Source of the DNA: Actinomycetospora chiangmaiensis DSM 45062
GTDB lineage: Bacteria; Actinomycetota; Actinomycetes; Mycobacteriales; Pseudonocardiaceae
Direction of reading: 5' to 3'
NCBI RefSeq assembly: GCF_000379625.1
Contig: NZ_KB903245.1
Span: 65,633 to 129,632 of the forward strand
DNA length: 64,000 nucleotides
This document shows, piece by piece, positions 1 through 9,828 of this stretch. Position 1 is the stretch's first letter, and each line of letters starts with the position of its first letter. A program made the position numbers and the translations under genes. The notes beneath the pieces are model-generated. The model had not been told where the DNA came from. It searched no databases and saw nothing but the letters and a program-made list of their open reading frames with translations.

Positions 1-876
1 GCCCGCCGCGGCGCCACCGTCGGAGGCCTCTTCGCGACGGCGGACGCGGGGCCCCTCGCGCTCGGGTTCGGCTCGCTGCGCGACCTCGTCATCGGCGTCA
101 CCGTCGTGCTCGCCGACGGGACCGTCGCCCGCTCCGGCGGGCACGTCATCAAGAACGTCGCGGGCTACGACCTCGCGAAGCTGCTCCACGGCGCGTACGG
201 CACCTTCGGGGTGGTCGCGGAGATCGTGCTGCGGCTCCACCCGCGACCGTCCGCCACGCGTACGGTCGCCCTGCCACTCGCCGATGTCGGCGGACTGCCC
301 GCGGCGGGCCGGGCCGTCACGGACACGCCCGTCGAGGCCGCCGCGCTGGAGTGGGTCGACGGGCGCCTGCTGGCCCTGCTCGAGGGCACGGAGGCCGGCG
401 TCGAGGCGCGGGCGTCGCGCCTGGTGGACCTGCTCGGGCAGGGCGCCGAGGTCCTCGCCCCCGCCGACGCCGACGCCGCCTGGGTCGCCCACCACGACGC
501 CGTCGACCGGCGGCCCGAGGACCGCGCGGTCGTGCGCGTCGGGGTCGCCCCCACCCGCCTGGGCGACCTGCTCACCGGGCTGGTCGCCGACGCCGGGGCC
601 GCCGACGTCACCGCCGCGCCCGCCACCGGCGTCGCGACCCTGACGGTGCCGGCCGACGCGGCCGCCGTCGACGCGGTGCACACCCGGGTCGCGGCGCTCG
701 GCGGCACCTCGACCCTGCGCGCCCGCCCCGCCGGCGCCGACGTCCCCGCGTGGGGACCCACCCCGACGAGCGCCGCCGTGCTGCGGTCCGTCGCCGCCGC
801 GTTCGACCCCGACCAACGCCTCGGGCGCGGTCGTCTCGCCCCCTGGCTGCCCGTCCCCGAAGGAGCGTCCGCGTGA
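1..876 (+). CDS. glcE: Glycolate oxidase FAD-binding subunit GlcE, 5' end missing
   Basis: The C-terminal part of an FAD-binding subunit of the glycolate oxidase complex, which oxidises glycolate to glyoxylate. The frame is open from base 1, so the start lies outside the window. The visible N-terminal part shows the glycine-rich PP-loop/FAD region (GLFATADAGP, then the FGSLRDLVIGV and SGGHVIKNVAGYDLAKLL segments) typical of GlcE. The rest is a weakly conserved cap domain. The stop codon overlaps the glcF start in a GTGA arrangement, so the two genes are translationally coupled. glcD would be expected just upstream. The family call is firm; electron acceptor and physiological role are inferred from family. 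Confidence 0.88.
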   Translation, partial: ARRGATVGGLFATADAGPLALGFGSLRDLVIGVTVVLADGTVARSGGHVIKNVAGYDLAKLLHGAYGTFGVVAEIVLRLHPRPSATRTVALPLADVGGLPAAGRAVTDTPVEAAALEWVDGRLLALLEGTEAGVEARASRLVDLLGQGAEVLAPADADAAWVAHHDAVDRRPEDRAVVRVGVAPTRLGDLLTGLVADAGAADVTAAPATGVATLTVPADAAAVDAVHTRVAALGGTSTLRARPAGADVPAWGPTPTSAAVLRSVAAAFDPDQRLGRGRLAPWLPVPEGASA

Positions 877-2297
877 CCAGCACGCCCACCACGGGTCCCG
901 CAGGGCCCGGCCCCGACTTCACCTCGCAGCGCGGGGAGAACGCCCCGGGCCCGGAGCGCACCGACGCCCTGGCCGCCGCCTCCCACGGCAGCTTCGACGA
1001 CCACCACCCGCCGGCCCGCGAGCTGCTCGACGACTGCGTGCACTGCGGGTTCTGCCTGCCGACCTGCCCGACCTACGCCCTGTGGGGCGAGGAGATGGAC
1101 TCGCCCCGCGGGCGCATCTACCTCATGGAGATGGCCGAGAAGGGCGAGATCCCCCTCGACGGCGCGTTCACCACCCACATCGACCGCTGCCTGGGCTGCA
1201 TGGCCTGCGTGACCGCCTGCCCGTCCGGCGTGCAGTACGACCGGCTGCTCGAGGCCACCCGCCCGCAGATCGAGCGCAACGTCCCCCGCAGCCGCGCCGA
1301 CCGGCTGTTCCGCGAGGCGATCTTCACGCTGTTCCCCTACCGGCGGCGGCTGCGGGCGGCCTCCCTCGGCGGCGCGCTGTACCAGAAGCTGCGCCCGAAG
1401 CGGATGGACGCGCTGCTCGCGAAGCTGCCCCGGCGCTTCGAGCGGCTCGTGGCGATGGAGTCGCTGCTCCCGCCGGTCAGCGTCCGCGACGCGTTCGCCC
1501 GCACCCCGGCCGTCACCCCGGCGCGCACGACCTCCGAGCACCCCGTGCGCCGCGGGCGGATCGGGATGCTCACCGGCTGCGTGCAGGACGTCTTCTTCCA
1601 CCAGGTCAACCTCGCCACCACCCGCGTGCTCGCCGCCGAGGGCTACGACGTCGTCGCGCCGCGCGAGCAGGCGTGCTGCGGCGCGCTCGGGCTGCACGCG
1701 GGGCGCGAGGAGGAGTCGGTCCGGCGCGCCAAGGACCTCATCGCGGTGTTCGAGCAGGCCGACGTCGACGTCATCGCGGTCAACGTCGCCGGCTGCGGGT
1801 CCTCGATGAAGGAGTACGGCGAGCTGCTCGCCGACGACCCGGAGTGGAAGGAGCGCGGCGAGGAGTTCTCGCGGAAGGTCCGCGACGTCTCCGAGGTGCT
1901 GGCGGACGCCCTCGCCGAGTCCCGGGCCCCGCGGCACCGGATCGACGCGACGGTGGTCTACCACGACGCCTGCCACCTCGGGCACGCCCAGAAGATCCGC
2001 CAGCAGCCCCGCGACGTGCTGCGCTCCGTGCCGGGCGTCGGCCTCGTCGAGCTGCCCGAGGCGGAGATCTGCTGCGGGTCGGCCGGGATCTACAACATGC
2101 TCCAGCCCGAGGCCGCCGGTGACCTCGGCCGGCGCAAGGCCGACAACATCCGGGGCACCGGCGCGGACCTGCTGGTCACCGCCAACCCCGGCTGTCTGCT
2201 GCAGATCCGCAAGTACCTCGAGGGCGACCTCCCGATGCTGCACCCGATCCAGCTGATCGACGCGTCGATCCGGGGAGTGCGTCCGCCCGGGATGTGA
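873..2297 (+). CDS. glcF: Glycolate oxidase iron-sulfur subunit GlcF
   Basis: The iron-sulfur subunit that carries electrons from the GlcD/GlcE flavins towards the respiratory chain. The 474-residue product has two 4Fe-4S cluster motifs (C55-x2-C58-x2-C61-x3-C65 and C106-x2-C109-x2-C112-x3-C116). Two CCG-domain motifs, CCGALGL at about residue 268 and CCGSAGIYN at about 400, bind a further redox centre in this family. The GTG start at 873 was chosen because it overlaps the glcE stop by four bases. The gene ends six bases before a strong hairpin that separates it from convergent thiL. Related heterodisulfide reductase-like subunits share this layout, but the glcE neighbour favours GlcF. Confidence 0.9.
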   Translation: MTSTPTTGPAGPGPDFTSQRGENAPGPERTDALAAASHGSFDDHHPPARELLDDCVHCGFCLPTCPTYALWGEEMDSPRGRIYLMEMAEKGEIPLDGAFTTHIDRCLGCMACVTACPSGVQYDRLLEATRPQIERNVPRSRADRLFREAIFTLFPYRRRLRAASLGGALYQKLRPKRMDALLAKLPRRFERLVAMESLLPPVSVRDAFARTPAVTPARTTSEHPVRRGRIGMLTGCVQDVFFHQVNLATTRVLAAEGYDVVAPREQACCGALGLHAGREEESVRRAKDLIAVFEQADVDVIAVNVAGCGSSMKEYGELLADDPEWKERGEEFSRKVRDVSEVLADALAESRAPRHRIDATVVYHDACHLGHAQKIRQQPRDVLRSVPGVGLVELPEAEICCGSAGIYNMLQPEAAGDLGRRKADNIRGTGADLLVTANPGCLLQIRKYLEGDLPMLHPIQLIDASIRGVRPPGM

Positions 2298-2303
2298 TCA
2301 CCT

Positions 2304-2343
2304 GTGAGTACTTCTCCGTGCTGGAGCACGGAAAAGTACTCAC
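2304..2343. terminator. Dispersed 40-bp hairpin, copy A, between glcF and thiL
   Basis: An inverted repeat with 18-bp arms (GTGAGTACTTCTCCGTGC and GCACGGAAAAGTACTCAC, one mismatch) and a TGGA loop. It fills the gap between convergent glcF and thiL, six bases from each stop codon, so it most likely terminates transcription from both sides. Nearly the same sequence recurs at 25626-25665 and 32081-32120. Confidence 0.8.
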
Positions 2344-2349
2344 GGGCGC

Positions 2350-3288
2350 TCACCTCCAGTGCCGCCAGCCGGGGTCGCCGGCGCCGCCCCAGCGATCGGC
2401 GTCGACGGTCACGCCGACGCCGAGCCGGCACTCGGCGAACACCGTCCAGCCCTCGGGGACGTGGCTCTCGTCGGGGAAGCACGCCACCAGGGAGTGGTCC
2501 TCGCCGCCGGTGAGCGCCCACCGCAGAGCGTCCCCGCCGAGCGCGGACGCCACGTCGCGCAGCTTGTCGGCGACGGGGACGAGCTCGGAGCGGATGTCGA
2601 TGCGCACCCGGGAGGCCTCGGCGACGTGCGCGAGGTCGGCGAGCAGGCCGTCCGACGTGTCGATCATCGCGCTGGCCCCGGCGCGGGCGGCGACGGGGCC
2701 GGCGGCGATGGGCGGGCGGGGCGTGCGGTGCGCCGCGACCATCGCGAGCGGGGAGCGGAACCCGCGGCGCAGCACCTCCATGCCCGCGGCCGACCAGCCG
2801 AGCACCCCGCAGACGGCGACGACGTGGCCGACCTTGGCCCCCGAGCGGCGGACCGGCGCGCGGCCCTCGAGGTCGCCCAGCGCCGTGATGGTCACCACGA
2901 TCTGCTCGGCGGACACCGTGTCCCCGCCGACCACCCCGACGCCGGCCTCGGACGCCGCGTCCCAGATGCCGGCGGCGAGGCCCTCGACGACGTCGGTCGG
3001 GGTGGACGCCGGGCACGCCAGCGAGAGCAGCAGACCGGTCGGCACCGCCCCCATCGCGGCGATGTCGGCAAGGTTCGCGGCGACCGCCTTCCGGCCGACC
3101 TGTTCCGGGGCCGACCAGTCCAGCCGGAAGTGCACGCCCTGTACCAGGGTGTCCACGGTGGCCACCACCCGGCCGTCGGGGGCGGCCACGACGGCGGCGT
3201 CGTCCCCGGGCCCGAGCAGGGTCCCCTCGGGCTGGGGCCGCCCGGCCGTGATGCGGTCGATCACCCCGAACTCGCCGAGGTCGGACAC
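2350..3288 (-). CDS. thiL: Thiamine-monophosphate kinase
   Basis: ThiL phosphorylates thiamine monophosphate to thiamine pyrophosphate, the last step of cofactor synthesis. The 312-residue product has the family's N-terminal ATP and metal signature LGPGDDAAVV, the VGGDTVSA segment and the IDTSDGLLADL motif of the second half. It belongs to the AIR-synthetase-like fold. The GTG at 3288 was chosen because the conserved sequence begins with the LGEFGVIDR segment a few residues later; the frame is open for 32 further codons upstream, so a longer form is possible. It lies at the same place as thiL in M. tuberculosis, near the DUF3515 gene and ddl. Confidence 0.92.
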   Translation of the reverse strand: MSDLGEFGVIDRITAGRPQPEGTLLGPGDDAAVVAAPDGRVVATVDTLVQGVHFRLDWSAPEQVGRKAVAANLADIAAMGAVPTGLLLSLACPASTPTDVVEGLAAGIWDAASEAGVGVVGGDTVSAEQIVVTITALGDLEGRAPVRRSGAKVGHVVAVCGVLGWSAAGMEVLRRGFRSPLAMVAAHRTPRPPIAAGPVAARAGASAMIDTSDGLLADLAHVAEASRVRIDIRSELVPVADKLRDVASALGGDALRWALTGGEDHSLVACFPDESHVPEGWTVFAECRLGVGVTVDADRWGGAGDPGWRHWR

Positions 3289-3482
3289 CTGCCCGCCGGT
3301 CTTCCCCCGGGCCGTGGTCCGCTGTGACGCGTCTCCCACGTCCGGGGGCGAGCTGCGCCGCGCTCCGTCTCCCGACCGCCTCACCCGTCTGCTCCCTGCG
3401 GTACGTTCCGACCCGTCGTGTCACCCGTGTGCACCCACCCGAGCCTCGAGCGGGTGCACCCGCTCCCCGAGGAGGCCCGTTC

Positions 3483-3722
3483 GTGGTCCAGGCCTACATC
3501 CTGATCCAGACCGAGGTGGGCCGCGCCGCCGCGGTCGCGTCGGACGTGGCCGGGATCGACGGCGTCGCCCGGGCGGAGGACGTGACCGGCCCCTACGACG
3601 TGATCGTGCACGTGGACTCCAACGACGACGCGGCCCTGTCGGACACCATCACGGCCGTGCAGAAGGTCCCGGGCATCACCCGGACGCTGACCTGCTCGGT
3701 CGTCGGCTCCCCCGTCGCCTGA
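3483..3722 (+). CDS. Lrp/AsnC ligand-binding (RAM) domain protein, no DNA-binding domain
   Basis: A 79-residue protein that is only the effector-binding half of an Lrp/AsnC regulator. The AYILIQTEVG opening, the central VTGPYDVIVHV segment and the ITRTLTCSVV end match the beta-alpha-beta-beta-alpha-beta RAM domain. Stand-alone RAM proteins bind amino acids or modulate full-length Lrp partners; the actual role here is unknown. The GTG start at 3483 follows a GAGGAGG ribosome site with good spacing. It is seven bases from the next gene, so the two are probably cotranscribed. Confidence 0.85.
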   Translation: MVQAYILIQTEVGRAAAVASDVAGIDGVARAEDVTGPYDVIVHVDSNDDAALSDTITAVQKVPGITRTLTCSVVGSPVA

Positions 3723-3729
3723 CCGCGCG

Positions 3730-4368
3730 GTGGCGCGTACCCGGGCACCGGAGCTCGACCGCCGACTCCCGCGCGTCGTGCTGGGCGTGGCGCTGGCCCT
3801 GCCGGTGCTGCTCGTCGTCGGGGTGCTGATCGCGTCCCAGGTCCTCGGGCGGCAGGCCGACCCGGACCCGGACACGGGGCCGCTCGCGCTCGCGGCCGTC
3901 CCGGTCCCCGCGGCCGCGTCCGCGGACTGCTCCCGGCTGCTCTCCGGGCTCCCCCAGGAGATCAACACCGGGGACGGCCTCCTGCCCCGACGCGCCCTCG
4001 CCGACCCCGTGCCGGCCGGGACGGTGGCCTGGGGCGGGGAGAAGCAGGCGTCCGGGCGTCCCGAGGACCAGCCCGTGGTGCTCCGCTGCGGGCTGCCCAC
4101 CCCGCCGGAGCTGGGGCCGACCACCCCGCTGCTCGACGTCGACGGCGTCGACTGGCTGCGCATCCCGGGGACGGGGACGACCACCTGGGTGACCGTGGAC
4201 CGCGCGATCTTCGTCGGGCTCACGCTGCCCGACGGCATCGGCAGCGGCGCCATCCAGGACGTCTCGCGAGGCGTCAAGATCACGCTGGTCAGCCGCTCCA
4301 CCGCGCCGACCGACCCGAACGCGACGCCGGGTCCGAGCGCCACCCCGAGCCCGGTGCCGACGCGCTGA
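3730..4368 (+). CDS. DUF3515 family membrane-anchored protein
   Basis: A 212-residue protein with a short positive N-terminus, one membrane segment at about residues 16-38 and an exported domain. The exported part contains the ADCSRLLSGLP start and the VDGVDWLRIP segment typical of DUF3515, a family found across mycolic and related actinobacteria with no known activity. The tail is rich in Pro, Ser and Thr. It is convergent with ddl, with no base between the two stops. The same neighbours (DUF3515 protein beside ddl) occur in M. tuberculosis, where the counterpart is Rv2980. Function is not predicted. Confidence 0.82.
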   Translation: MARTRAPELDRRLPRVVLGVALALPVLLVVGVLIASQVLGRQADPDPDTGPLALAAVPVPAAASADCSRLLSGLPQEINTGDGLLPRRALADPVPAGTVAWGGEKQASGRPEDQPVVLRCGLPTPPELGPTTPLLDVDGVDWLRIPGTGTTTWVTVDRAIFVGLTLPDGIGSGAIQDVSRGVKITLVSRSTAPTDPNATPGPSATPSPVPTR

Positions 4369-5463
4369 TCAGCGCACCCCGGTGCCGCCGGCCAGCGCGG
4401 AGTCGACGAGCGTGGTGAGCAGCGTCGGGTAGTCGACCCCCGTGGTGGCCCACATCCGCGGGTAGAGCGAGGTCGCGGTGAACCCGGGCATGGTGTTGAG
4501 CTCGTTGACCAGGACGCGGCCGTCCTCGGTGACGAAGAAGTCGACGCGCGCGAGGCCCGCGCAGTCCATCGTCCGGAAGACCCGCACCGCCTGCTCGCGC
4601 ACGAGCTCGGCGAGCGCGTCGTCGAGCTTCGCCGGCACGTCGAGCTCGCAGGCGTCGTCGAGGTACTTGGTGTCGAAGTCGTACCAGTCGGCCTCGCCGG
4701 TCAGCCGGATCTCGGCGGGCACGCTGGCCTCGACCCGCCCGTCGGGGAACTGCAGCACCCCGCACTCGATCTCGCGCCCGGCGATCCCGGCCTCGACGAT
4801 GACCTTCGGATCGCTCCCGCGGGCGAAGGCGACGGCAGCGGGCACGTCCTCCCAGGCCGTCACCCGGGAGATGCCCACCGAGGACCCCGCGCGGGACGGC
4901 TTGACGAAGACGGGCAGGCCGAGCCGCTCGCGGTCGGCGGGCGCCAGGTCGGTGGCGGTGCGGTCGAGGGCGACGGCGTCGCCCGTGGCGAGCCCGGCGT
5001 CGCGCAGGATCCGCTTGGTGACGACCTTGTCCATCGAGGCGGCACTCGCGCACACCCCGGCCCCCACGTAGGGGATCCCGGCGGTCTCGAGCAGCCCCTG
5101 GATCTCGCCGTCCTCGCCCGCCGGGCCGTGGAGCACGGGGAAGACGACGTCGATCGTCGCCACCGTCGCGCCGCGGCGGCCGTCGGCGAGGCTGATCAGC
5201 TCGCGGCGGGTGGGGTCGGGCAGCAGCGCCACCGGCTCGCCCGAGGTGAGGCCCACCTGCGGCAGCTCGCGGCCGTGCAGGCGCCAGGGCGCGGTGTCGT
5301 CGCCGACCGCCACCCAGACGCCCTCGGGGGTGATCCCGACGGGGACCACGTCGAAGCGGTCGCGGTCGAGGTTGTCGAGGATGCCGCCGGCGGAGACGCA
5401 CGAGATCGCGTGCTCCCCCGACCGCCCGCCGAACAGGACCAGCAACGTCGGCCGCGCTCCCAT
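4369..5463 (-). CDS. ddl: D-alanine--D-alanine ligase
   Basis: Ddl joins two D-alanines with ATP to make the dipeptide that ends the peptidoglycan stem. The 364-residue product has the opening [12 protein letters not shown], the ATP-grasp [14 protein letters not shown] lysine segment, and the Mg-binding end [20 protein letters not shown] with GFT following. All expected parts are present. The ATG at 5463 is preceded eight bases upstream by a TAGGCT -10 box (5472-5477), so the transcript is probably leaderless, which supports this start. The -10 box overlaps the end of the upstream MocR gene. Confidence 0.95.
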   Translation of the reverse strand: MGARPTLLVLFGGRSGEHAISCVSAGGILDNLDRDRFDVVPVGITPEGVWVAVGDDTAPWRLHGRELPQVGLTSGEPVALLPDPTRRELISLADGRRGATVATIDVVFPVLHGPAGEDGEIQGLLETAGIPYVGAGVCASAASMDKVVTKRILRDAGLATGDAVALDRTATDLAPADRERLGLPVFVKPSRAGSSVGISRVTAWEDVPAAVAFARGSDPKVIVEAGIAGREIECGVLQFPDGRVEASVPAEIRLTGEADWYDFDTKYLDDACELDVPAKLDDALAELVREQAVRVFRTMDCAGLARVDFFVTEDGRVLVNELNTMPGFTATSLYPRMWATTGVDYPTLLTTLVDSALAGGTGVR

Positions 5464-5474
5464 GGCGCCGGAGC

Positions 5475-6860
5475 CTACGCGGGCCCCACGCCCACCTCGG
5501 CCAGCACGCCCCGCAGCCGGTCGAGCGCCGTGGCCAGCTCCGCGCGCGTCGGGGCCGCCCACCCGACGAGGACCCCGTGCACGGCCGGGGCGTCGAGGTG
5601 GTGCGCGGCCAGGCCGTCGACGAGCACCCCCCGCTCCCCGGCGGCGGCGACCACGGTCCGCTCGGCCGCGGCCGAGGCCAGCGGGACCACCAGGTGCGCG
5701 CCCGCCCGGTCGCCCAGCACGGTGTGGCCTGCTGCCCGCACCGCGCCGACCACCAGCGTGCGCCGTACGGCGAGCTCCCGCCGCAGCCGCGCGAGGTGCC
5801 GGCCCAACCCGCCGTCGTGGGCCCACGCCGCGAAGACCTGCTGGCCCGCCGGCGCGGGCCGGGTGCCGGTCGCGCGCCGCTGCGCGAGCAGGTCCGCCCC
5901 GAGGTCGGGCGGCGCGACGAGCCACCCGACGCCGAGGCCCGGCGTCGCGATCTTGCCGGCGGTCCCGAGGTGGACGACGACGTCGGGCCCGAGCGCGGCG
6001 AGCACCGGCAGCGGGGCCACGTCGTAGCGCAGCTCGCCGTCGTAGTCGTCCTCGACCACCCACGCCCCGGCCGCCCGCGCCCGGTCGACCAGCGCCGCGC
6101 GACGCGCCACGGGCAGCCGGCCGCCGAGCGGGTACTGGTGGGCCGGGGTCGTGTAGACGAGGTCGAGACCGGGTGGGAGCGTCTCGACGACGAGGCCGTC
6201 GGCGTCCACCGCGAGCGGGGTCACCTCGGCGCCCGCCGCGCGGAACACCCCGGCCGCCCGGCGGTAGCCCGGGTCCTCGAGCCCGGCGCGGAGCGGGCGG
6301 CCGAGGCGTCGGGTCAGCAGGGCGACCAGCTCGGCGAGCCCGGCGGTGGCACCGGCGGTCGCGATCACGTCGGCGCGGACCAGGCCCCGGGGACGCAGGA
6401 GGTGCTCGGCCACCGCCGCGCGGAACCCCGGGACCCCCGCGTACTCGGGCCGCCCGGGCGGCGGGAGGTCCCCCGCGCGACGCCAGGCGCGCCGCCACGA
6501 CGCCGGGTCGAGCACCTCCAGGCACGGGGCGCCCGGACGCAGGTCGGTCCCGGCCGGGACCGGGGCCGGGGCCGGGGGGACGTCGGCCCGCGCCGGCGTC
6601 GCGTGCCCCCCGCCCGGCGAGGGGGACGCCAGGACGAACGTCCCCGACCCGTGGCGGGCGCCGAGCCACCCCTCGGCGACGAGCTGGTCGTAGGCGGCCG
6701 CGGTGACGGTGCGGCTGACACCGAGCTCGCGGGCGAGGACGCGGGTGGCCGGGACCCGGTCGCCCGTGCGGAGCCGGCCGTCGAGCGCGGCGGTGCGCAG
6801 CCCGTCCGCGACCTGGACCGCGAGCGGGGTCGACGCCGACCGGTCGAGCACGACGATCAC
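5475..6860 (-). CDS. MocR/PdxR-type GntR regulator with aminotransferase-like domain
   Basis: A 461-residue fusion. Residues 1-70 form a GntR winged helix ([15 protein letters not shown], then [21 protein letters not shown]). The rest is a fold-type I aminotransferase-like domain that binds pyridoxal phosphate, with the lysine in [16 protein letters not shown] and the [13 protein letters not shown] aspartate segment. Such proteins sense PLP or an amine and often control vitamin B6 or amino acid genes. The GTG at 6860 is preceded by GGGAGG six bases away, which decided the start. It is divergent from a pyridoxamine-phosphate-oxidase-like gene at 6931, its most likely target. Confidence 0.87.
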   Translation of the reverse strand: MIVVLDRSASTPLAVQVADGLRTAALDGRLRTGDRVPATRVLARELGVSRTVTAAAYDQLVAEGWLGARHGSGTFVLASPSPGGGHATPARADVPPAPAPVPAGTDLRPGAPCLEVLDPASWRRAWRRAGDLPPPGRPEYAGVPGFRAAVAEHLLRPRGLVRADVIATAGATAGLAELVALLTRRLGRPLRAGLEDPGYRRAAGVFRAAGAEVTPLAVDADGLVVETLPPGLDLVYTTPAHQYPLGGRLPVARRAALVDRARAAGAWVVEDDYDGELRYDVAPLPVLAALGPDVVVHLGTAGKIATPGLGVGWLVAPPDLGADLLAQRRATGTRPAPAGQQVFAAWAHDGGLGRHLARLRRELAVRRTLVVGAVRAAGHTVLGDRAGAHLVVPLASAAAERTVVAAAGERGVLVDGLAAHHLDAPAVHGVLVGWAAPTRAELATALDRLRGVLAEVGVGPA

Positions 6861-6930
6861 GAGTGGCCTCCCGGGACGGCGAGGAAGTGGCCCTCGCAGC
6901 ATGCCACCGTGCCGGGCGACGATCACCGGC

Positions 6931-7569
6931 ATGCTCTCCCCCACGCCGCGGACCCGGCTCCGCCGCAAGCGCGACCGCCAGGCGTCCGACCCCACGACCC
7001 TGCACGCGATCCTCGACGAGGCGCTGGTCTGCCACCTCGGGGTCGTCGACCCCGACGGTGCCCCGCTGGTGCTCCCGACGATGCACGCCCGCGTGGGCGA
7101 CGTGGTCTACGTCCACGGGTCGAGCGGCGCGGCGACCCTCGCGCTCGAGCGGGAGGTCTGCCTCACCGTCACCCTGCTCGACGGCCTGGTGCTCGCCCGC
7201 TCCGTGTTCGCCCACTCCGCGAACTACCGGAGCGCGGTCGTCCGCGGCCGCGCCCGGCGGGTCACCGACCCCGACGAGCACCTCCGGGCCCTCGAGGCGA
7301 TCGTCGAGCACCTGACCCCCGGCCAGTGGGCGCACGCGAGGCAGCCGGACCGCCGGGAGAGTGCGGCGACCGCGGTGCTCGCACTGGACCTCGACGAGGC
7401 CAGCGTCAAGGTCCGGCAGGGCCCGCCGGGCGACCCGGAACTCGTCGCCGCGGGCGACGACCGCTGGGCCGGGGTGGTCCCGGTGACCACCGTGCTCGGG
7501 GCGCCGCGGACGTGCCCGGCGCTACCGCCGGACACCCCCGTGCCGGCGCACGTGCTCGACCGCGCCTGA
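6931..7569 (+). CDS. Pyridoxamine 5'-phosphate oxidase-family flavoprotein
   Basis: A 212-residue split-barrel protein, probably FMN-binding. The sequence reads [33 protein letters not shown] and [17 protein letters not shown], matching the actinobacterial PPOX-like group that sits next to MocR regulators. It is not a canonical PdxH, which has different substrate-binding residues. The substrate is unknown. The ATG at 6931 begins a basic N-terminus ([11 protein letters not shown]) seen in this group. It ends three bases from the convergent ATPase gene. Confidence 0.83.
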   Translation: MLSPTPRTRLRRKRDRQASDPTTLHAILDEALVCHLGVVDPDGAPLVLPTMHARVGDVVYVHGSSGAATLALEREVCLTVTLLDGLVLARSVFAHSANYRSAVVRGRARRVTDPDEHLRALEAIVEHLTPGQWAHARQPDRRESAATAVLALDLDEASVKVRQGPPGDPELVAAGDDRWAGVVPVTTVLGAPRTCPALPPDTPVPAHVLDRA

Positions 7570-7572
7570 CGG

Positions 7573-8019
7573 CTACGGGGAGACCCGGCTCCGCAACTGC
7601 ACCGTGGTGCCGTGGGAGCCCGAGAGGACGGTGGCGCGGGCGAGGGTGTGCATGAGGGGCAGCCCGCGTCCCCGCCAGCCGTACCCCGTGCTGCGGCGCC
7701 ACGCGCCGTCGTCGGAGACGGTGACCACGAGGTCACGGCCGCCGAACAGGGGCGGCGAGACGGCGGCCCACAGCCGCATCTCACCGGGACGCTCGGCCGT
7801 GGAGTAGGCGTGGTCGACGACGTTCGCGAGCGCCTCGTAGACGGCGAGCGCCAGGTCGTCGGCGGTGTCCGGGTCGGCCCACTCGCGCAGCCAGGTGCGG
7901 AAGGTGCGGCGCAGCGCGGAGGCGTTCGCCCGGTCCGCCGGGGCGGTCCGCTCGAGGGCGACCACCGGGCGCTCGGCGGTCACGCGGGGCGGCGGCCCCA
8001 TGCGCTGCAGCACGTCCAC
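7573..8019 (-). CDS. RsbW-like ATP-binding protein (anti-sigma factor/serine kinase type)
   Basis: A 148-residue single-domain HATPase of the RsbW/SpoIIAB type. It has the N box (VYEALANVVDHAY), the G1 box (VTVSDDGAW) and the G2 box (GRGLPLMHTLA). Such proteins bind an alternative sigma factor or phosphorylate an anti-anti-sigma factor. No sigma factor or STAS-domain partner lies nearby, so its target must be elsewhere. The frame has only one plausible start, GTG at 8019. Many actinomycetes carry dozens of such isolated HATPases, and the role here cannot be set from the sequence. Confidence 0.82.
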   Translation of the reverse strand: MDVLQRMGPPPRVTAERPVVALERTAPADRANASALRRTFRTWLREWADPDTADDLALAVYEALANVVDHAYSTAERPGEMRLWAAVSPPLFGGRDLVVTVSDDGAWRRSTGYGWRGRGLPLMHTLARATVLSGSHGTTVQLRSRVSP

Positions 8020-8077
8020 GAGACCGGGGTTTCCTCGGGCGACCCGACACGAAACGCACTCGATGCGGCGGGACCCC

Positions 8078-9076
8078 TCACTCCGGCTTGCGGGAGCGGT
8101 TGATCAGCTCGTCGCCCACGTCACGCGCCGACACCGTCCCGGCGCACACCCGGCGGACGGCGTCCACGATCGGGGTGTCGACGCCGTGGGTGCGGGCCAG
8201 CTCCCCGATCGCCTCGCACGACTTCACGCCCTCGGCGACCTGACCGTGGTTGGCCTCCTCGGCCTCGGCCACCGACATGCCCCGCCCCAGCGACTCCCCG
8301 AAGCGACGGTTGCGGGAGAGCGGCGAGGAGCAGGTGGCGACGAGGTCGCCCATTCCGGCGAGGCCGGCCAGCGTCATCGCCTGGCCCCCGAGGGCGACCG
8401 TCAGGCGCGAGATCTCCGCGAGGCCCCGGGTGATGAGCGAGGCCGTCGTGTTGTCGCCGTAGCCCTGGCCCGACGCCATGCCGCAGGCCAGCGCGATGAC
8501 GTTCTTGCACGCCCCGCCGAGCTCGCAGCCGATGACGTCGACGTTGGTGTAGGGCTTGAAGTAGCCGGTCGAGCACTCGTGCTGGACGGCGACCGCGCGG
8601 TCGTGGTCGGTGCAGGCGACGACGGTGGCGGTGGGCTGCTCGGCCGCGATCTCCCCGGCGAGGTTCGGCCCCGAGAGCACCGCGATCCGATCGGGCGCCA
8701 CCCGTCCGGCGTCCGCGATCACCTCGCTCATGCGCTTGAGCGTGCCCATCTCGACGCCCTTGGCGAGGCTCACCACGGTCGCACCGCGCGGCAGCTGGTC
8801 CGCCCAGTCCGCCAGGTGCTCCCGCAGCCGCTGCGCGGGGATCGCCAGCACGACGGTGGTGACCCCGTCGAGCGCCGCCTCGGCGTCGTGCGTGGCGCGC
8901 AGGGCGGCGGGCAGCTTGATGTCGGGGAGGTACTCCGGGTTGACGTGGTCGGTGGCGATCGCGTCGGCCACCTCCTGCCGACGGGCCCAGAGCGTCACGT
9001 CGGTGCCCGCGTCGGCGAGCACCTTCGCGAACGTGGTCCCCCACGAGCCGGCGCCGAGCACCGCGTAGCGGCTCAC
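8078..9076 (-). CDS. gpsA: NAD(P)-dependent glycerol-3-phosphate dehydrogenase
   Basis: GpsA reduces dihydroxyacetone phosphate to sn-glycerol 3-phosphate for phospholipid synthesis. The 332-residue product begins with the nucleotide-binding [14 protein letters not shown]. It contains [11 protein letters not shown], the catalytic-lysine segment [14 protein letters not shown] and [14 protein letters not shown], all standard for the family. The GTG at 9076 overlaps the stop of the upstream acyltransferase gene by four bases. The pairing makes sense, because that enzyme acylates glycerol phosphate or lysophosphatidate. It corresponds to gpdA2 (Rv2982c) of M. tuberculosis in position. Confidence 0.95.
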   Translation of the reverse strand: MSRYAVLGAGSWGTTFAKVLADAGTDVTLWARRQEVADAIATDHVNPEYLPDIKLPAALRATHDAEAALDGVTTVVLAIPAQRLREHLADWADQLPRGATVVSLAKGVEMGTLKRMSEVIADAGRVAPDRIAVLSGPNLAGEIAAEQPTATVVACTDHDRAVAVQHECSTGYFKPYTNVDVIGCELGGACKNVIALACGMASGQGYGDNTTASLITRGLAEISRLTVALGGQAMTLAGLAGMGDLVATCSSPLSRNRRFGESLGRGMSVAEAEEANHGQVAEGVKSCEAIGELARTHGVDTPIVDAVRRVCAGTVSARDVGDELINRSRKPE

Positions 9077-9828
9077 GCCGCGTCCCCCGCCGGCCGGACC
9101 TCGCCGCGCACGTCCTCGAGCAGCGCCCCGATCGCGGCCATCATCCGCTCCGTCGTCTCCTTCATCAGCCGCGCGCCCGGCGGGCGGTCGCCGACCCGGG
9201 CCCGCAGGTCGTCCATCGGCAGCGGCTCCCCGGCGCGCACCGTGATGGTGGTGCGCAGCGGCGACGGCCGGAACCGCTTCCGGTAGTGGTCGTAGACCGA
9301 CAGCGTCCCCCAGTGCACCACCGGGATCACCGGCACGTCGTGCAGCAGCGCCAGCCGGGCGGCCCCCGAGTGCGCCGCCATCGGCCACCCCGCCGCGTCC
9401 CGGGTGATCGTGCCCTCGGGGTAGATCACCACGACGCCGCCGTCAGCGAGCGCCCGCTCGGCGGCCGCGAGGCTCGTCCCCGCGTCCCGGGACCCGCGCG
9501 AGACCGGGATCTGCCGCGAGCCGGCCATGACCCGCCCGAACCCCGGCGTACGCCACAGCGAGTCCTTCGCGAGGAACCGCGGCACGCGCCGTGCCCGGTG
9601 CACGAAGACCGCCGTGTAGACCGGGTCGAGGTAGGAGACGTGGTTGCCGACCAGCAGGGCCGGGCCCTCGGCGGGCACGTGCTCCAGCCCCTGCATCCGG
9701 CGCCGGGCCAGCAGCCACGTCATCGGGTAGAAGACCACGGCGGCCAGGAAGACCCACGGGCCGCCGGGCTCCCGCCGTCGTCGCGTCACCGGCGCCGGAG
9801 CCGTCGGGGAACCGTCTGCGATCGCCAC
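9073..9828 (-). CDS. plsC: 1-acyl-glycerol-3-phosphate acyltransferase (PlsC family)
   Basis: A 251-residue acyltransferase that would transfer an acyl chain to lysophosphatidic acid or a related acceptor. It has a membrane-associated segment ([17 protein letters not shown], about residues 26-42), the catalytic NHVSYLDP box (NHx4D), the acceptor-binding region around [16 protein letters not shown] and the YPEGTI box. The GTG at 9828 was preferred over an ATG 57 bases upstream because a GAGGAGG sits nine bases before it. It is cotranscribed with gpsA and divergent from cofC. Confidence 0.88.
   Translation of the reverse strand: MAIADGSPTAPAPVTRRRREPGGPWVFLAAVVFYPMTWLLARRRMQGLEHVPAEGPALLVGNHVSYLDPVYTAVFVHRARRVPRFLAKDSLWRTPGFGRVMAGSRQIPVSRGSRDAGTSLAAAERALADGGVVVIYPEGTITRDAAGWPMAAHSGAARLALLHDVPVIPVVHWGTLSVYDHYRKRFRPSPLRTTITVRAGEPLPMDDLRARVGDRPPGARLMKETTERMMAAIGALLEDVRGEVRPAGDAA

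Noticed and set aside
8048..8064. CACGAAACGCACTCGAT near the ATPase gene, matched at 14137-14153 (one difference) upstream of glxA
   Set aside because: A 16 of 17 match is not rare in 64 kb when both strands are compared, and the two copies have no shared gene context.
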